NCBI GenBank assembly: GCA_910575835.1
Contig: CAJTGB010000006.1
Coordinates: 116,042-180,041, forward strand
DNA length: 64,000 nt
DNA from: Lachnospiraceae bacterium
GTDB taxonomy: Bacteria > Bacillota > Clostridia > Lachnospirales > Lachnospiraceae
Reading direction: 5' to 3'
The position numbers and the translations under genes were made by a program. Of this stretch, positions 9,211 through 17,469 are shown in pieces (within the stretch, counting starts at the first letter, position 1; every line of letters begins with the position of its first letter). Below the pieces are notes generated by a model. The model ran no database searches. It was not told where the DNA came from and saw nothing but the letters and a program-made list of their open reading frames with translations.

Positions 9211-9798
9211 CTATACTCCTTTCACAAACATATCTAACACATGCGGCAGCAATCTGTCGCTCTGTTCGGTGAGTGAAAATTTTCCTTTGAATAGTGCCCA
9301 GTCATAGAGCAATGCCCGCTCGTACATAGCATAGATGTTCATCAGGTCTTCAGTTGTGCTGGTATTGCTGAATTTCCCGGATTCCAGGGCTTCGCCGATA
9401 ATCTCTGAAACCCATTTGTAATAGAAGCGTTTCTTGTCAGCAAGCGACTTCTTATCCTTCGTAGTGAGCTGTGAAGAATAGAGGTAAGCAAGAAGGTTGA
9501 TATCGACGCTTGTCTCGATCATATGGAACAGTTCGTGATTCAGAAAAAGCAGCTTGTCATAAGCCGGCATATCGGGATCGATCACAGCAGCCAGTTCCTC
9601 ATACTTCTGATCGAATAGGTAGGAGAGGGAGTTCAAAAGCGCTTCCTTTCCCTTGAAATAGTGGTAAAAAGTACCTTTGGAGGTCTTGGACGCTGTAATA
9701 ATGTCCTCCACAGTTGTGTTATCATATCCGTTCTTGTAAAATAAATTCCACGCAGCTTTTACAATACGGCTCTTCGTTGACCGCCTCTTACGTGGCAT
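9211..9798 (-). CDS. TetR-family transcriptional regulator
   Basis: The protein begins MPRKRRSTKSRIVKAAWNLF, a TetR helix-turn-helix region ending around KGTFYHYFKGKEALL, followed by an all-helical ligand domain (195 residues in total). The ATG at 9798 is preferred because AAAGGAG lies 8 nt upstream; the earlier ATG at 9804 is too close. It is convergent with the selenium carrier genes and codirectional with, but separate from, the proline racemase gene. Its ligand is unknown. It is the only DNA-binding regulator between the sel and prd groups apart from the LysR protein. Confidence 0.92.
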   Translation of the reverse strand: MPRKRRSTKSRIVKAAWNLFYKNGYDNTTVEDIITASKTSKGTFYHYFKGKEALLNSLSYLFDQKYEELAAVIDPDMPAYDKLLFLNHELFHMIETSVDINLLAYLYSSQLTTKDKKSLADKKRFYYKWVSEIIGEALESGKFSNTSTTEDLMNIYAMYERALLYDWALFKGKFSLTEQSDRLLPHVLDMFVKGV

Positions 9799-9961
9799 TG
9801 ACATCACTCCTTTCCGATTGTAAATGAATATGAAGAGAAGCGGATTATTCTAACAGTAACCCGCTTCTTTGCTTTATTGATTAGTATATCATATCTCTGC
9901 ATAAAATGCAAAGATTAATATAACGCTTCTTTTGTTCTTTTGTTCTTCTTTTATATGATTA

Positions 9962-10996
9962 TTAGCCAACCTGGAAACCGTACTTCAACGGATCTTCCGG
10001 ATCGATAAGATACGTAGCTACGCCTGTCAGGTAGCAGCTTCCGGTGATCATCGGAACGACCGCGTCAAAATCGCCGACCTTCGTGGTCTCTTTGATCACG
10101 CCCTTGAATAAGGAACCGATAAAGCTCTCGTAAATGAATTCTTCTCCAACCTTGATCTCGCCCCAGTGATGAAGCGTAGCAAGCTTCGCGCTTGTTCCGG
10201 TTCCGCACGGTGAGCGGTCTGCCATAGCATCGCCGAAGATTACGACGTTCCTCATGGTTGCCTTCTCTGGATTCGGGGTCGGTCCGTAGAATTCAACTAA
10301 GTCAACGCTTGTGATGTCAAGGAGCGGATGCTGAATCGGGATCTCCTTGTTGATGACATCTAACATCTTCATACCAAGCTTCGTGTATTCCGGAACGGTC
10401 TTGGGATTGATCTCGCCGATATCCAGCTTGGTAGTGTCTACCAGAGCGAAGAAGCTTCCGCCGAAGGAGATGGTGAATTCGATCTCTTTGCCGTCGATGG
10501 TAACCTTCTGATTCTCCTTGTAAACGAAGGATGGAACGTTGGTCAGAGTAACGTTCTCTACCTTGCCGTTCTTAACGACAGCCTTGGTGCGGATCAGTCC
10601 TGCAGGAGCGTCCAGAATAACTTCATTCTCGCCTTCCTTGGACTCTACAAGTCCGGCTTCAACAGCAACGGTAACAGCGCCGATCGTACAGTGTCCGCAC
10701 ATGTTCAGGTATCCGCCTGTGTCCATGAACATAACGCCGAAGTCAGCTTCCTTGTTCACTGGTTCGCACAGGAATGCGCCGAACATATCATGATGTCCGC
10801 GAGGCTCGAACATGAGAGCGGTACGAACATGATCATAGTTCTCTTCCATCCATTTCTTTTTCTCGATCATGGTGGTTCCTTCCGGCTCAGGGAAACCGCC
10901 GATCACGATGCGGCAGAACTCTCCGACGGTATGGGAGTCAACCACCTGCAATGCGCCTTCGAAACGTTCGAAATTAACATTTGCTTTTAATTCCAT
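9962..10996 (-). CDS. prdF: Proline racemase
   Basis: The enzyme interconverts L- and D-proline and so feeds D-proline reductase. The start is the ATG at 10996, preceded by AGGAGGT, giving 344 residues. The catalytic cysteine pair is visible: C100 in NMCGHCTIG and C264 in DRSPCGTGTSAK; MFEPRGHHDMFGA and the C-terminal DPEDPLKYGF also fit the family. Residue 103 is Cys where Gly is usual (CGHGTIG). The prd operon lies divergently next to it across selC. Hydroxyproline epimerases share the fold, but the context favours proline. Confidence 0.93.
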   Translation of the reverse strand: MELKANVNFERFEGALQVVDSHTVGEFCRIVIGGFPEPEGTTMIEKKKWMEENYDHVRTALMFEPRGHHDMFGAFLCEPVNKEADFGVMFMDTGGYLNMCGHCTIGAVTVAVEAGLVESKEGENEVILDAPAGLIRTKAVVKNGKVENVTLTNVPSFVYKENQKVTIDGKEIEFTISFGGSFFALVDTTKLDIGEINPKTVPEYTKLGMKMLDVINKEIPIQHPLLDITSVDLVEFYGPTPNPEKATMRNVVIFGDAMADRSPCGTGTSAKLATLHHWGEIKVGEEFIYESFIGSLFKGVIKETTKVGDFDAVVPMITGSCYLTGVATYLIDPEDPLKYGFQVG

Positions 10997-11153
10997 AGTT
11001 CTTGTACCTCCTAATAAAAGATAGTTTGATTTTGATTTATAGAGATATTCTATAAATTTTTTATAAAAGCACTTTGAAAGGCCCCTTACTCTCTCCGTGT
11101 CTTTTTCAAATATAATAAGGAGAAAATCCGGTGGGAACAGCAAAAAAATAACA

Positions 11154-11182
11154 ATTAGACTACGTTCTAGTATGCTGTTCAA
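11154..11182 (-). promoter_or_regulatory. Candidate promoter of prdF
   Basis: On the minus strand TTGAAC (11177-11182) and TCTAAT (11154-11159) are separated by 17 nt. This would give a leader of about 150 nt before the racemase start. The 10997-11311 gap otherwise holds only the selC promoter. Confidence 0.5.
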
Positions 11183-11258
11183 TTTCTTAACTACATTATG
11201 TACGAAAAACCTTGAAAAGTCAATGGTTTTTTGGTATTATAAAAATACAAAAAAAGTG

Positions 11259-11287
11259 TTGAAATCATACGCGAATTATGCTATTGT
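11259..11287 (+). promoter_or_regulatory. Promoter of selC
   Basis: TTGAAA (11259-11264) and TATTGT (11282-11287) with a 17-nt spacer, ending 24 nt before the tRNA gene. Confidence 0.65.
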
Positions 11288-11311
11288 TAAAGCACATGAG
11301 ATTAATATTAT

Positions 11312-11409
11312 GGGGGTAGATGGGTGACTGGTGTGCCTCCTGGTCTTCAAAACCAGTGTGGGGCGTTAAGAGCGTCCTGGGTGGGTTCGATTCCCACATG
11401 CCCTCGCCA
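11312..11409 (+). tRNA. selC: Selenocysteine tRNA (anticodon TCA)
   Basis: The 98-nt gene has the unusual length of tRNA(Sec). The anticodon loop CTTCAAA sits on a CTGGT/ACCAG stem, there is a long variable arm (from 11358 to 11380), a T arm GTGGG-TTCGATT-CCCAC, and an encoded CCA end. The acceptor stem pairs GGGGGTAG with ATGCCCTC with two G-T wobbles and a mismatch in the eighth pair. It reads UGA as selenocysteine in selD and prdB here, together with SelA and SelB. Confidence 0.95.
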
Positions 11410-11518
11410 AAAGAAATCATTTATAGAATTTATTTATAGATGGGCGGGAAAGCAACTGCAGAAGTAAGTAGACGAACTGAGAAGTTTTGTTGCTTATATA
11501 TTAATGTAAAGGAGAAGG

Positions 11519-12862
11519 ATGTCAATGGGAAATGTACAGATTTTATTGCGTCAGCATGTCGGTGCACCCTGTGCAGCGATTGTACAGGCAGGGGACGAAG
11601 TGAAAAAAGGTACGAAGATCGCAACGCCGACTGGTCTTGGAGCGAATATTTTTTCCAGTGTGTACGGTGTAGTTGAAGAAGTCCTGGAAGACAGGATCGT
11701 TATCAGACCCGACGAAGAGCAGAAGGAAGAGTTTGTACCGATCGAAGTGGAAGATGAGAATGATAAGCTTGCCTTGGTAAAAGAGGCGGGTATCGTAGGT
11801 ATGGGCGGCGCCGGATTCCCTACGGGCGTTAAGATCGGAACGGATCTGAAGGGCGGATATGTCCTTGTCAATGCTGCAGAGTGCGAACCGGGACTGCGTC
11901 ACAATATTATGCAGTTGGAGGAGAAGACGGATATTACCATACGCGGACTTAAGTATTGTATGGAGATCTCCAATGCGTCGAAGGGAATCATCGCGATCAA
12001 GAAGAAGAACGAGAAGGCAGTCCAGATCTTAAGAGATGCGATCAAGGGTGACGACAGCCTTACCATTCACCTTCTTCCAGACATTTACCCGATGGGAGAG
12101 GAACGTGCAGTCGTAAGAGAGTGTTTGGATAAGCTGCTTGATCCGACCCAGCTTCCTTCAGCGGCGGATGCAGTGGTGATCAACTGCGAGACGCTGCTTC
12201 GTATTGCGGAGGCGATCGAGGAGAAGAAGCCTTGCTACAGCAAGAATATGACGGTGATAGGCAAGCTGAACGGCGGCAACGAGCCGCATGTATATATGGA
12301 TATTCCGGTAGGGACCAGCGTCGGCGATATGATCGAGAGGGCCGGCGGCATAGAGGAGCCTTACGGAGAGATCATTATGGGCGGACCGTTTACAGGGAAG
12401 TCAACTGCGTTAGACGCACCGGTTACGAAGACGACAGGCGGTATCATCGTAACGATCGAATTCCCTGATCTGCACGGAGCTCCGGTTGGGCTTCTTGTCT
12501 GCGCGTGCGGCGGAAGCGAAGACCGTATGCGTGAGATCTGCGAGAAGATGAACGGCAAGGTTGTTTCCGTTGCAAGATGCAAGCAGGCTGTTGAGCCGAA
12601 GCCGGGCGCGGCGCTGAAGTGCGAGAATCCGGGCAACTGTCCGGGACAGGCGCAGAAGTGTCTGCAGTTTAAGAAGGACGGCGCAGAATATATCATAATC
12701 GGCAACTGCTCTGACTGTTCGAATACGGTTATGGGATCCGCTCCGAAGATGAAGCTTAAGACGTTCCATCAGACAGACCATGTGATGAGGACGATCGGAC
12801 ATTCGCTGTACAGAAGATTGACTGTTTCCAAGCAGGTAGATCAGCTTCCGAACGGCAAATAA
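11519..12862 (+). CDS. prdC: Proline reductase-associated electron transfer protein PrdC
   Basis: A 447-residue RnfC-like protein. It shows an N-terminal biotinyl-like segment (LLRQHVGAPC... GDEVKKGTKIATP), a glycine-rich NADH/flavin-site-like motif VGMGGAGFPTGVK, and NAAECEPGLRHN. The C-terminal part is rich in cysteine (CACGG, CKQAVEPK, CENPGNCPG, NCSDCS). PrdC is thought to pass electrons to proline reductase. The start could be 11519 or 11525 (ATGTCAATG); GGAG lies 4 or 10 nt upstream. No TGA codon interrupts the frame, so this copy has no selenocysteine. Confidence 0.92.
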   Translation: MSMGNVQILLRQHVGAPCAAIVQAGDEVKKGTKIATPTGLGANIFSSVYGVVEEVLEDRIVIRPDEEQKEEFVPIEVEDENDKLALVKEAGIVGMGGAGFPTGVKIGTDLKGGYVLVNAAECEPGLRHNIMQLEEKTDITIRGLKYCMEISNASKGIIAIKKKNEKAVQILRDAIKGDDSLTIHLLPDIYPMGEERAVVRECLDKLLDPTQLPSAADAVVINCETLLRIAEAIEEKKPCYSKNMTVIGKLNGGNEPHVYMDIPVGTSVGDMIERAGGIEEPYGEIIMGGPFTGKSTALDAPVTKTTGGIIVTIEFPDLHGAPVGLLVCACGGSEDRMREICEKMNGKVVSVARCKQAVEPKPGAALKCENPGNCPGQAQKCLQFKKDGAEYIIIGNCSDCSNTVMGSAPKMKLKTFHQTDHVMRTIGHSLYRRLTVSKQVDQLPNGK

Positions 12863-12891
12863 ATACCAGGTATTACTGCTGCACGCAAAGA

Positions 12892-12919
12892 ATCCGAAGG
12901 ACCCCCGATTCCTTTGGAT
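12892..12919 (+). other. Hairpin in the prdC-prdA gap
   Basis: ATCCGAAGGA pairs over 10 bp (one G-T) with TCCTTTGGAT around an 8-nt loop. There is no U tract, so it is not an ordinary terminator. It lies in the 221-nt gap before prdA and could act in processing or stability, given that prdA must be made in large amounts. Confidence 0.55.
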
Positions 12920-13083
12920 GGAGAAAGAGAGGACTCTCCGCGCTGCATGCGGCTGTATATATACATCAAGGCTGTGCAGAACGCGGCCGCCTGCGAGGCA
13001 TACATAACAATGTGCCGGAACGGGTAACATAATTTATGCGGACTGTAAGGGACGCTCGAACCAAATTAAGGAGGGAAAACAAT

Positions 13084-14934
13084 ATGTCAATCACAGCTGA
13101 AACAGCGAAAGCGCACGCTCATGATCCTGCGGTATTATGTTGTAGAGCAGAAGCTGGCATTACAATCGAAGCTGCTAATCTGGAAGATCCGGCGATCTTT
13201 GACGATCTGGTAGATTCTGGATTACTGAACCTGGATGGGGCATTGACCATCGAGGAGGTTTTAGGAGCAAAACTCACAAAGACTTGTGATTCACTTTGCC
13301 CGCTTACTGCAGACGTTGTGGAAGGGGCAAAAGCACCAAGCAAACCGGCAGCACCGGAGGCAGCGGAAGAGGAAGCAGCGCCGGCACCGGCAGCGGCGCC
13401 AGTTGCAGCGGCACCGGCAGCAGGCGGAGTGCTGAAGATCCATATCGGAGAAGGCAAGGACATCGATCTTGAGATTCCGGTTGGAGCACTTGGCGGAGGC
13501 AGCGCAGCAGCGGCAGAGGTTCCGGCAGGCGCAGCAGCAGCGGTTGCGGCGGCGCCGGCAGCAGAGCAGGAGGCTAAGCTGATCAGAAGCCTGACGAGAA
13601 AGCATTTTAATATCACGGAAGTTAAGAGAGGACCGGAGACGAAGATCGAAGGAACTACGCTTTATATCCGTGAAGGTATCGAGAAAGAGTGTATTGATTC
13701 TCAGAAGTTAGTTTACGACCTTAAGATTGATATTATCACACCGGCAGATTATCACACATATTCAGAGACGATCATGGATGTTCAGCCGATCGCTACAAAA
13801 GAGAGCGAGGATGAACTTGGATCAGGCGTTACCAGAGTTCTTGACGGCGTTGTTATGATGGTAACGGGTACGGACGCGAATGGAGTGCAGATCGGTGAGT
13901 TTGGTTCTTCGGAAGGATTCCTGGATGAGAATATCATGTGGGGACGTCCGGGAGCACCTGAGAAGGGTGAGATCTTCATCAAGACACAGGTTACGGTCAA
14001 AGAAGGAACGAACATGGAGAGACCTGGCCCGCTGGCAGCTCATACTGCAAGCGATATCATCACACAGGAGATCCGTGAGTGCCTGAAGAAGCTGGATGAG
14101 TCCCTTGTAACGGATACAGAGACTTTCGACCAGTACAGAAGACCTGGCAAGAAGAAAGTTGTTATCGTTAAAGAGATCATGGGACAGGGCGCTATGCATG
14201 ACAACCTGATCCTTCCGGTTGAGCCGGTTGGTATCCTTGGCGGTAAGCCGAATGTTGACCTTGGTAACGTTCCGGTAGCTGTATCTCCGTTGGAAGTTCT
14301 TGACGGATGTATTCATGCTCTTACATGTATCGGACCTGCATCTAAGGAGATGTCCAGGCATTACTGGAGAGAGCCGTTGGTTCTTGAAGCTCTGCATGAT
14401 GAAGAGATCGACCTGTGCGGCGTTATCTTCGTAGGAAGCCCGCAGATCAACGCTGAGAAGTTCTATGTATCTAAGCGTGTAGGCCAGATCTGTGAGATGC
14501 TGGATGTAGACGGTGCATTCGTTACAACTGAAGGCTTCGGCAATAATCACATTGATTTTGCAAGCCACCATGAGCAGATCGGTATGAGGGGAATCCCGGT
14601 AGTGGGGATGTCCTTCTGTGCGGTACAGGGCGCTCTGGTTGTTGGTAACAAGTATATGACACATATGGTCGATAATAATAAGTCTGAGTCAGGTATTGAG
14701 AACGAAGTTCTTGCTTGTAATACACTTTGTCCTGAGGATGCTGTCCGTGCAGTGCAGATGCTTAAGAACGCTATGGGCGGAGAAGATGTGAAGGCAGCGG
14801 AGAAGAAATGGAATCCGAATGTGAAGTCTTCTAATGTGGAAGCAATTGAAAGTGTAACAGGAAAAGGACTGAATCTGGTTGAGAATGAGCAATCTCTGCC
14901 GATGAGCCAGAAGCGTAAGGAAAAATATGACTAA
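13084..14934 (+). CDS. prdA: D-proline reductase proprotein PrdA
   Basis: PrdA is cleaved autocatalytically into two subunits of D-proline reductase, the new N-terminal Cys becoming a pyruvoyl group. The start at 13084 follows AAGGAGG; the protein has 616 residues. The processing site is C415 in ALT-C-IGPASKEMSRHYWREP, equivalent to the known cleavage Cys of Clostridium sticklandii PrdA. Residues about 85-165 form an Ala/Pro-rich linker around a short folded segment (KIHIGEGKDIDLEIPVGAL). Downstream, prdB encodes the selenocysteine subunit. The paralogous pair prdD and prdE follows later. Confidence 0.97.
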   Translation: MSITAETAKAHAHDPAVLCCRAEAGITIEAANLEDPAIFDDLVDSGLLNLDGALTIEEVLGAKLTKTCDSLCPLTADVVEGAKAPSKPAAPEAAEEEAAPAPAAAPVAAAPAAGGVLKIHIGEGKDIDLEIPVGALGGGSAAAAEVPAGAAAAVAAAPAAEQEAKLIRSLTRKHFNITEVKRGPETKIEGTTLYIREGIEKECIDSQKLVYDLKIDIITPADYHTYSETIMDVQPIATKESEDELGSGVTRVLDGVVMMVTGTDANGVQIGEFGSSEGFLDENIMWGRPGAPEKGEIFIKTQVTVKEGTNMERPGPLAAHTASDIITQEIRECLKKLDESLVTDTETFDQYRRPGKKKVVIVKEIMGQGAMHDNLILPVEPVGILGGKPNVDLGNVPVAVSPLEVLDGCIHALTCIGPASKEMSRHYWREPLVLEALHDEEIDLCGVIFVGSPQINAEKFYVSKRVGQICEMLDVDGAFVTTEGFGNNHIDFASHHEQIGMRGIPVVGMSFCAVQGALVVGNKYMTHMVDNNKSESGIENEVLACNTLCPEDAVRAVQMLKNAMGGEDVKAAEKKWNPNVKSSNVEAIESVTGKGLNLVENEQSLPMSQKRKEKYD

Positions 14935-14949
14935 AGTCAGGTGAAAAGC

Positions 14950-15243
14950 ATGACAGATTTGAAATATGGCGATAAGATCATACGGATGGAAGGCGTGATC
15001 GTGGAGGTGCACGACGGATCGGTGGCGATCGACCTGAAAGGCCGCCTGGGTTATCTGAAGGTACCGATGCGCATGTTCATCAGTGATTATCCCATTAAGG
15101 TAGGGCAGGAGGTTGCATGGAATATGAGTTTTGTGGAACAGCTTGGACCCGAGATCAATGAAAAGTATGTAAGTAACCTGGACACTTATACGCGGCGTCA
15201 GAAAGAGATGCGCGAAAAGAACCAGAACAATAAGGAGGTATAA
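14950..15243 (+). CDS. Small conserved protein between prdA and prdB
   Basis: 97 residues starting at the ATG at 14950 (AGGTG lies 7 nt upstream), beginning MTDLKYGDKIIRMEG. The sequence suggests a small beta-rich domain (VIVEVHDGSVAIDLKGRLGYLKVP) and a charged tail. A gene of this type is typically found at this spot in proline reductase operons (CBO2463/CBO2479-type domain). It is 15 nt after prdA and 2 nt before prdB, so it is cotranscribed. A role in maturation or assembly is a guess; the function is unknown. Confidence 0.8.
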   Translation: MTDLKYGDKIIRMEGVIVEVHDGSVAIDLKGRLGYLKVPMRMFISDYPIKVGQEVAWNMSFVEQLGPEINEKYVSNLDTYTRRQKEMREKNQNNKEV

Positions 15244-15245
15244 CA

Positions 15246-15971
15246 ATGAGTTTAACGTTAGTTAAAGGAATGCAATCAGAGATATTTGTTCCTATTACTC
15301 CGCCGTCTGTATGGGCTCCTGTTACAAAAGAGTTGAAAGATATGACGATTGCTCTTGCTACAGCAGCAGGTGTTCATCACAAGGAACAGGAAAGATTCAA
15401 CCTGGCAGGCGACTTTACATGGAGAAAAGTTACGGATGATATGCCGTCTAATGAATTGATGGTATCACACGGCGGATATGACAACAGTGATGTTAACAAG
15501 GACATCAACTGTATGTTCCCGATCGACAGAATTCATGAGCTTGCAAAAGAAGGTTTTATCAAAGCATGTGCTCCTGTACACGCAGGATTCATGGGCGGCG
15601 GCGGAAACCAAGAGAAATTCAAGGGTGAAACCGGACCGGCGATTGCACAGATGTTTAAGGAAGAGGAAGTTGACGCGGTAGTCCTCACTGCTGGATGAGG
15701 TACCTGTCACCGCTCTGCAGTATTGGTGCAGAGAGCGATTGAAGAGGCTGGAATTCCTACTATTATTATTGCAGCTCTTCCGCCGGTTGTTCGTCAGACC
15801 GGTACTCCCCGTGCGGTAGCTCCGTTGGTACCTATGGGTGCGAATGCGGGAGCTCCGAATAACCCGGAACAGCAGACACAGATCGTAAAGGCTACTCTGG
15901 AACAGTTGGTTGAGATCCAGACGCCGGGAAAGATCGTTCCATTGCCGTTCGAGTATATTGCTAAGGTATAA
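15246..15971 (+). CDS. prdB: D-proline reductase selenocysteine subunit PrdB
   Basis: The gene runs from the ATG at 15246 (after AAGGAGG) across an in-frame TGA at 15696-15698 to the stop at 15969-15971. The product has 241 residues with selenocysteine at position 151, in the context VLTAG-U-GTCHRSAVLVQRA, matching the known Sec of the 26-kDa subunit. Both halves are open in the same frame and both match the family, so the TGA is not a frameshift or pseudogene mark. The selenol attacks D-proline at the active site formed with PrdA. Simple callers would split it into two genes. Confidence 0.97.
15696..15738 (+). promoter_or_regulatory. Putative bacterial SECIS element of prdB
   Basis: CTCTGCA (15713-15719) pairs with TGCAGAG (15727-15733), with a further CG/CG pair across a small bulge. 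The apical loop GTATTGG begins 21 nt after the TGA. Position and size fit a SelB-binding hairpin. Confidence 0.65.
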
Positions 15972-15990
15972 TTAACTCATAGTATCAGGA

Positions 15991-16020
15991 GGCAGATGTA
16001 TGATACATCTGCCTTTTTTT
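15991..16020 (+). terminator. Intrinsic terminator after prdB
   Basis: GGCAGATGTAT pairs perfectly with ATACATCTGCC around a single G-centred loop and is followed by seven T. It would end most prdC-prdA-prdB transcripts before prdD. Confidence 0.92.
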
Positions 16021-16041
16021 GAAAAATATCATGACGATATA

Positions 16042-16070
16042 TTGGAATATCATTCGATATATTGTATAAT
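16042..16070 (+). promoter_or_regulatory. Candidate promoter for prdDE
   Basis: TTGGAA (16042-16047) and TATAAT (16065-16070) with a 17-nt spacer. The 10-mer CGATATATTG occurs twice here (16036-16045 and 16055-16064), 19 bp apart, and may be an operator. Confidence 0.6.
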
Positions 16071-16121
16071 ACATATATGAGAGGGTCTGCATGGCAGACT
16101 GTGTTAACGGAGGTGATGAAA

Positions 16122-16889
16122 GTGGCTGATGAAGTAAAAGACCTTAGGAAATTAGTGATCAAATCATTCCATATGAATAGTGTAGAATGGGGCGAGCATA
16201 ACGACATTAAAGTAGACGGTAACATGACAGTCAGTAAGGAGATGCTTGACGGACTGGCGGCAGAGGAGGAATATATCGAGAAGATCGATATTCAGCTTAT
16301 TAAGCCGGGCGACCATGACAGGTGGACGAACACCATCATGGATATTATACCGATCTCTACAAAAGTTCTTGGCAAGATTGGGGATGGGATTACGCACACG
16401 ATCACCGGCGTCTATGTAATGCTTACGGGTGTGGATGTGAATGGTAAACAGTGCCATGAATTCGGGTCATCGGAAGGGAATCTGAAGGATCAGTTATACT
16501 TGAATCGGGCAGGTACTCCTGGAGATGACGACTATATTATTTCCTTTGACGTAACTCTCACTGCCGGTATGGGACAGGAACGGCCAGGGCCGACGGCAGC
16601 GCACCGCGCCTGTGATAAGTTCATTCAGACCTACCGTGAGAAGCTGAAGAAATTCCGTGGAGAAAAATGTACGGAGAGGCACGAGTATCACGACATTGTA
16701 AGACCGGGGAAGAAGAGGGTGTTGATTATCAAGCAGGTCGCAGGACAGGGAGCTATGTATGATACACACTTTTTTGCAGAGGAACCATCTGGGGTAGAAG
16801 GCGGACGATCGATCATTGATATGGGGAATATGCCGATTCTGGTGACTCCGAATGAGTACCGGGACGGGATCATCCGCTCAATGCAATAA
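16122..16889 (+). CDS. prdD: PrdD, paralogue of the N-side of PrdA
   Basis: The preferred start is the GTG at 16122, 8 nt after GGAGG, giving 255 residues (VADEVKDLRKLVIKSF...). The protein aligns by eye with the reductase part of PrdA upstream of its cleavage site: GDGITHTITGVYVMLTGVD against GSGVTRVLDGVVMMVTGTD, CHEFGSSEG against IGEFGSSEG, and VTPNEYRDGIIRSMQ against VSPLEVLDGCIHALT. It ends where PrdA is cut. Its role in the reductase system is not established. It is transcribed with prdE. Confidence 0.92.
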   Translation: MADEVKDLRKLVIKSFHMNSVEWGEHNDIKVDGNMTVSKEMLDGLAAEEEYIEKIDIQLIKPGDHDRWTNTIMDIIPISTKVLGKIGDGITHTITGVYVMLTGVDVNGKQCHEFGSSEGNLKDQLYLNRAGTPGDDDYIISFDVTLTAGMGQERPGPTAAHRACDKFIQTYREKLKKFRGEKCTERHEYHDIVRPGKKRVLIIKQVAGQGAMYDTHFFAEEPSGVEGGRSIIDMGNMPILVTPNEYRDGIIRSMQ

Positions 16890-16901
16890 GGAGGTGAGCA
16901 C

Positions 16902-17381
16902 ATGGGAATAGGACCATCAACCAAGGAGACTTCACTGCATCATTTCAGGGATCCGCTCCTTGATGTAGTGTCTAATGACACGGATCTTGATCTGATGGGG
17001 ATCCTTCTGGTAGGAACGCCGGATGACAACAAGGATAAGATGCTGGTAGGAACACGTTCAGCCGTCTGGGCGGAAGCAATGCGGGCTGACGGTGTGATTA
17101 TCTCGTCTGACGGTTGGGGGAACAGTGACGTAGACTTCACGAATACATGTGAGCAGTTAGGAATAAGGGGAATTCCGGTGACAGGGCTCAATTTCAGCGG
17201 TACGGTAGCGCAGTTCGTGGTGGTGAATGAATATCTGGACGGTATTGTAGACATCAATAAGAGCGCAGATGGAACGGAGACCAATGTAGTGGGGGAAAAC
17301 AACATGGTCGCGCTCGACTGCAGGAAGGCGATGGCGCTTCTGAAGCTGAAGATGCGCCAGAAAGACCAGGAGAACAGATAG
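16902..17381 (+). CDS. prdE: PrdE, paralogue of the C-side of PrdA
   Basis: A 159-residue protein whose first residues MGIGPSTKETSLHHFRDP align with the PrdA segment starting at the pyruvoyl-forming Cys (CIGPASKEMSRHYWREP). It also shares GIRGIPVTGLNFSG with GMRGIPVVGMSFCA, and VDFTNTCEQ with IDFASHHEQ. The processing Cys is absent (replaced by Gly2 after Met1), so no pyruvoyl group is expected. It starts 12 nt after prdD behind AAGGAGGTG. PrdD plus PrdE therefore look like a pre-split PrdA-like pair. Confidence 0.92.
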   Translation: MGIGPSTKETSLHHFRDPLLDVVSNDTDLDLMGILLVGTPDDNKDKMLVGTRSAVWAEAMRADGVIISSDGWGNSDVDFTNTCEQLGIRGIPVTGLNFSGTVAQFVVVNEYLDGIVDINKSADGTETNVVGENNMVALDCRKAMALLKLKMRQKDQENR

Positions 17382-17424
17382 GTGTTCTTTTGCAGTTTGA
17401 TGAAGTAATTTCAGAGAGGTTGGA

Positions 17425-17469
17425 AGAGATTCCGCATCGAGGATTGACGGTGCGGGTCTCTTTCTTTTT
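17425..17469 (+). terminator. Intrinsic terminator after prdE
   Basis: AGAGA-CCGCA pairs with TGCGG-TCTCT with small internal mismatches, followed by TTCTTTTT. Confidence 0.8.

Noticed and set aside
9808..9961. Possible small gene or riboswitch between the tetR and racemase genes
   Set aside because: Only AT-rich sequence without a convincing stem, start or ribosome binding site; a TetR promoter or operator may be there but I could not define it.
11519..12862. Selenocysteine in PrdC
   Set aside because: No in-frame TGA occurs before the normal stop; the cysteine-rich C terminus is encoded by ordinary codons.
13822..14664. 280-residue open frame on the minus strand inside prdA
   Set aside because: It is a shadow of the highly biased prdA coding frame; no ribosome binding site and no recognisable domain.
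15723..15971. Separate 82-residue gene downstream of prdB
   Set aside because: It is the second half of prdB after the selenocysteine TGA and has no ribosome binding site of its own.
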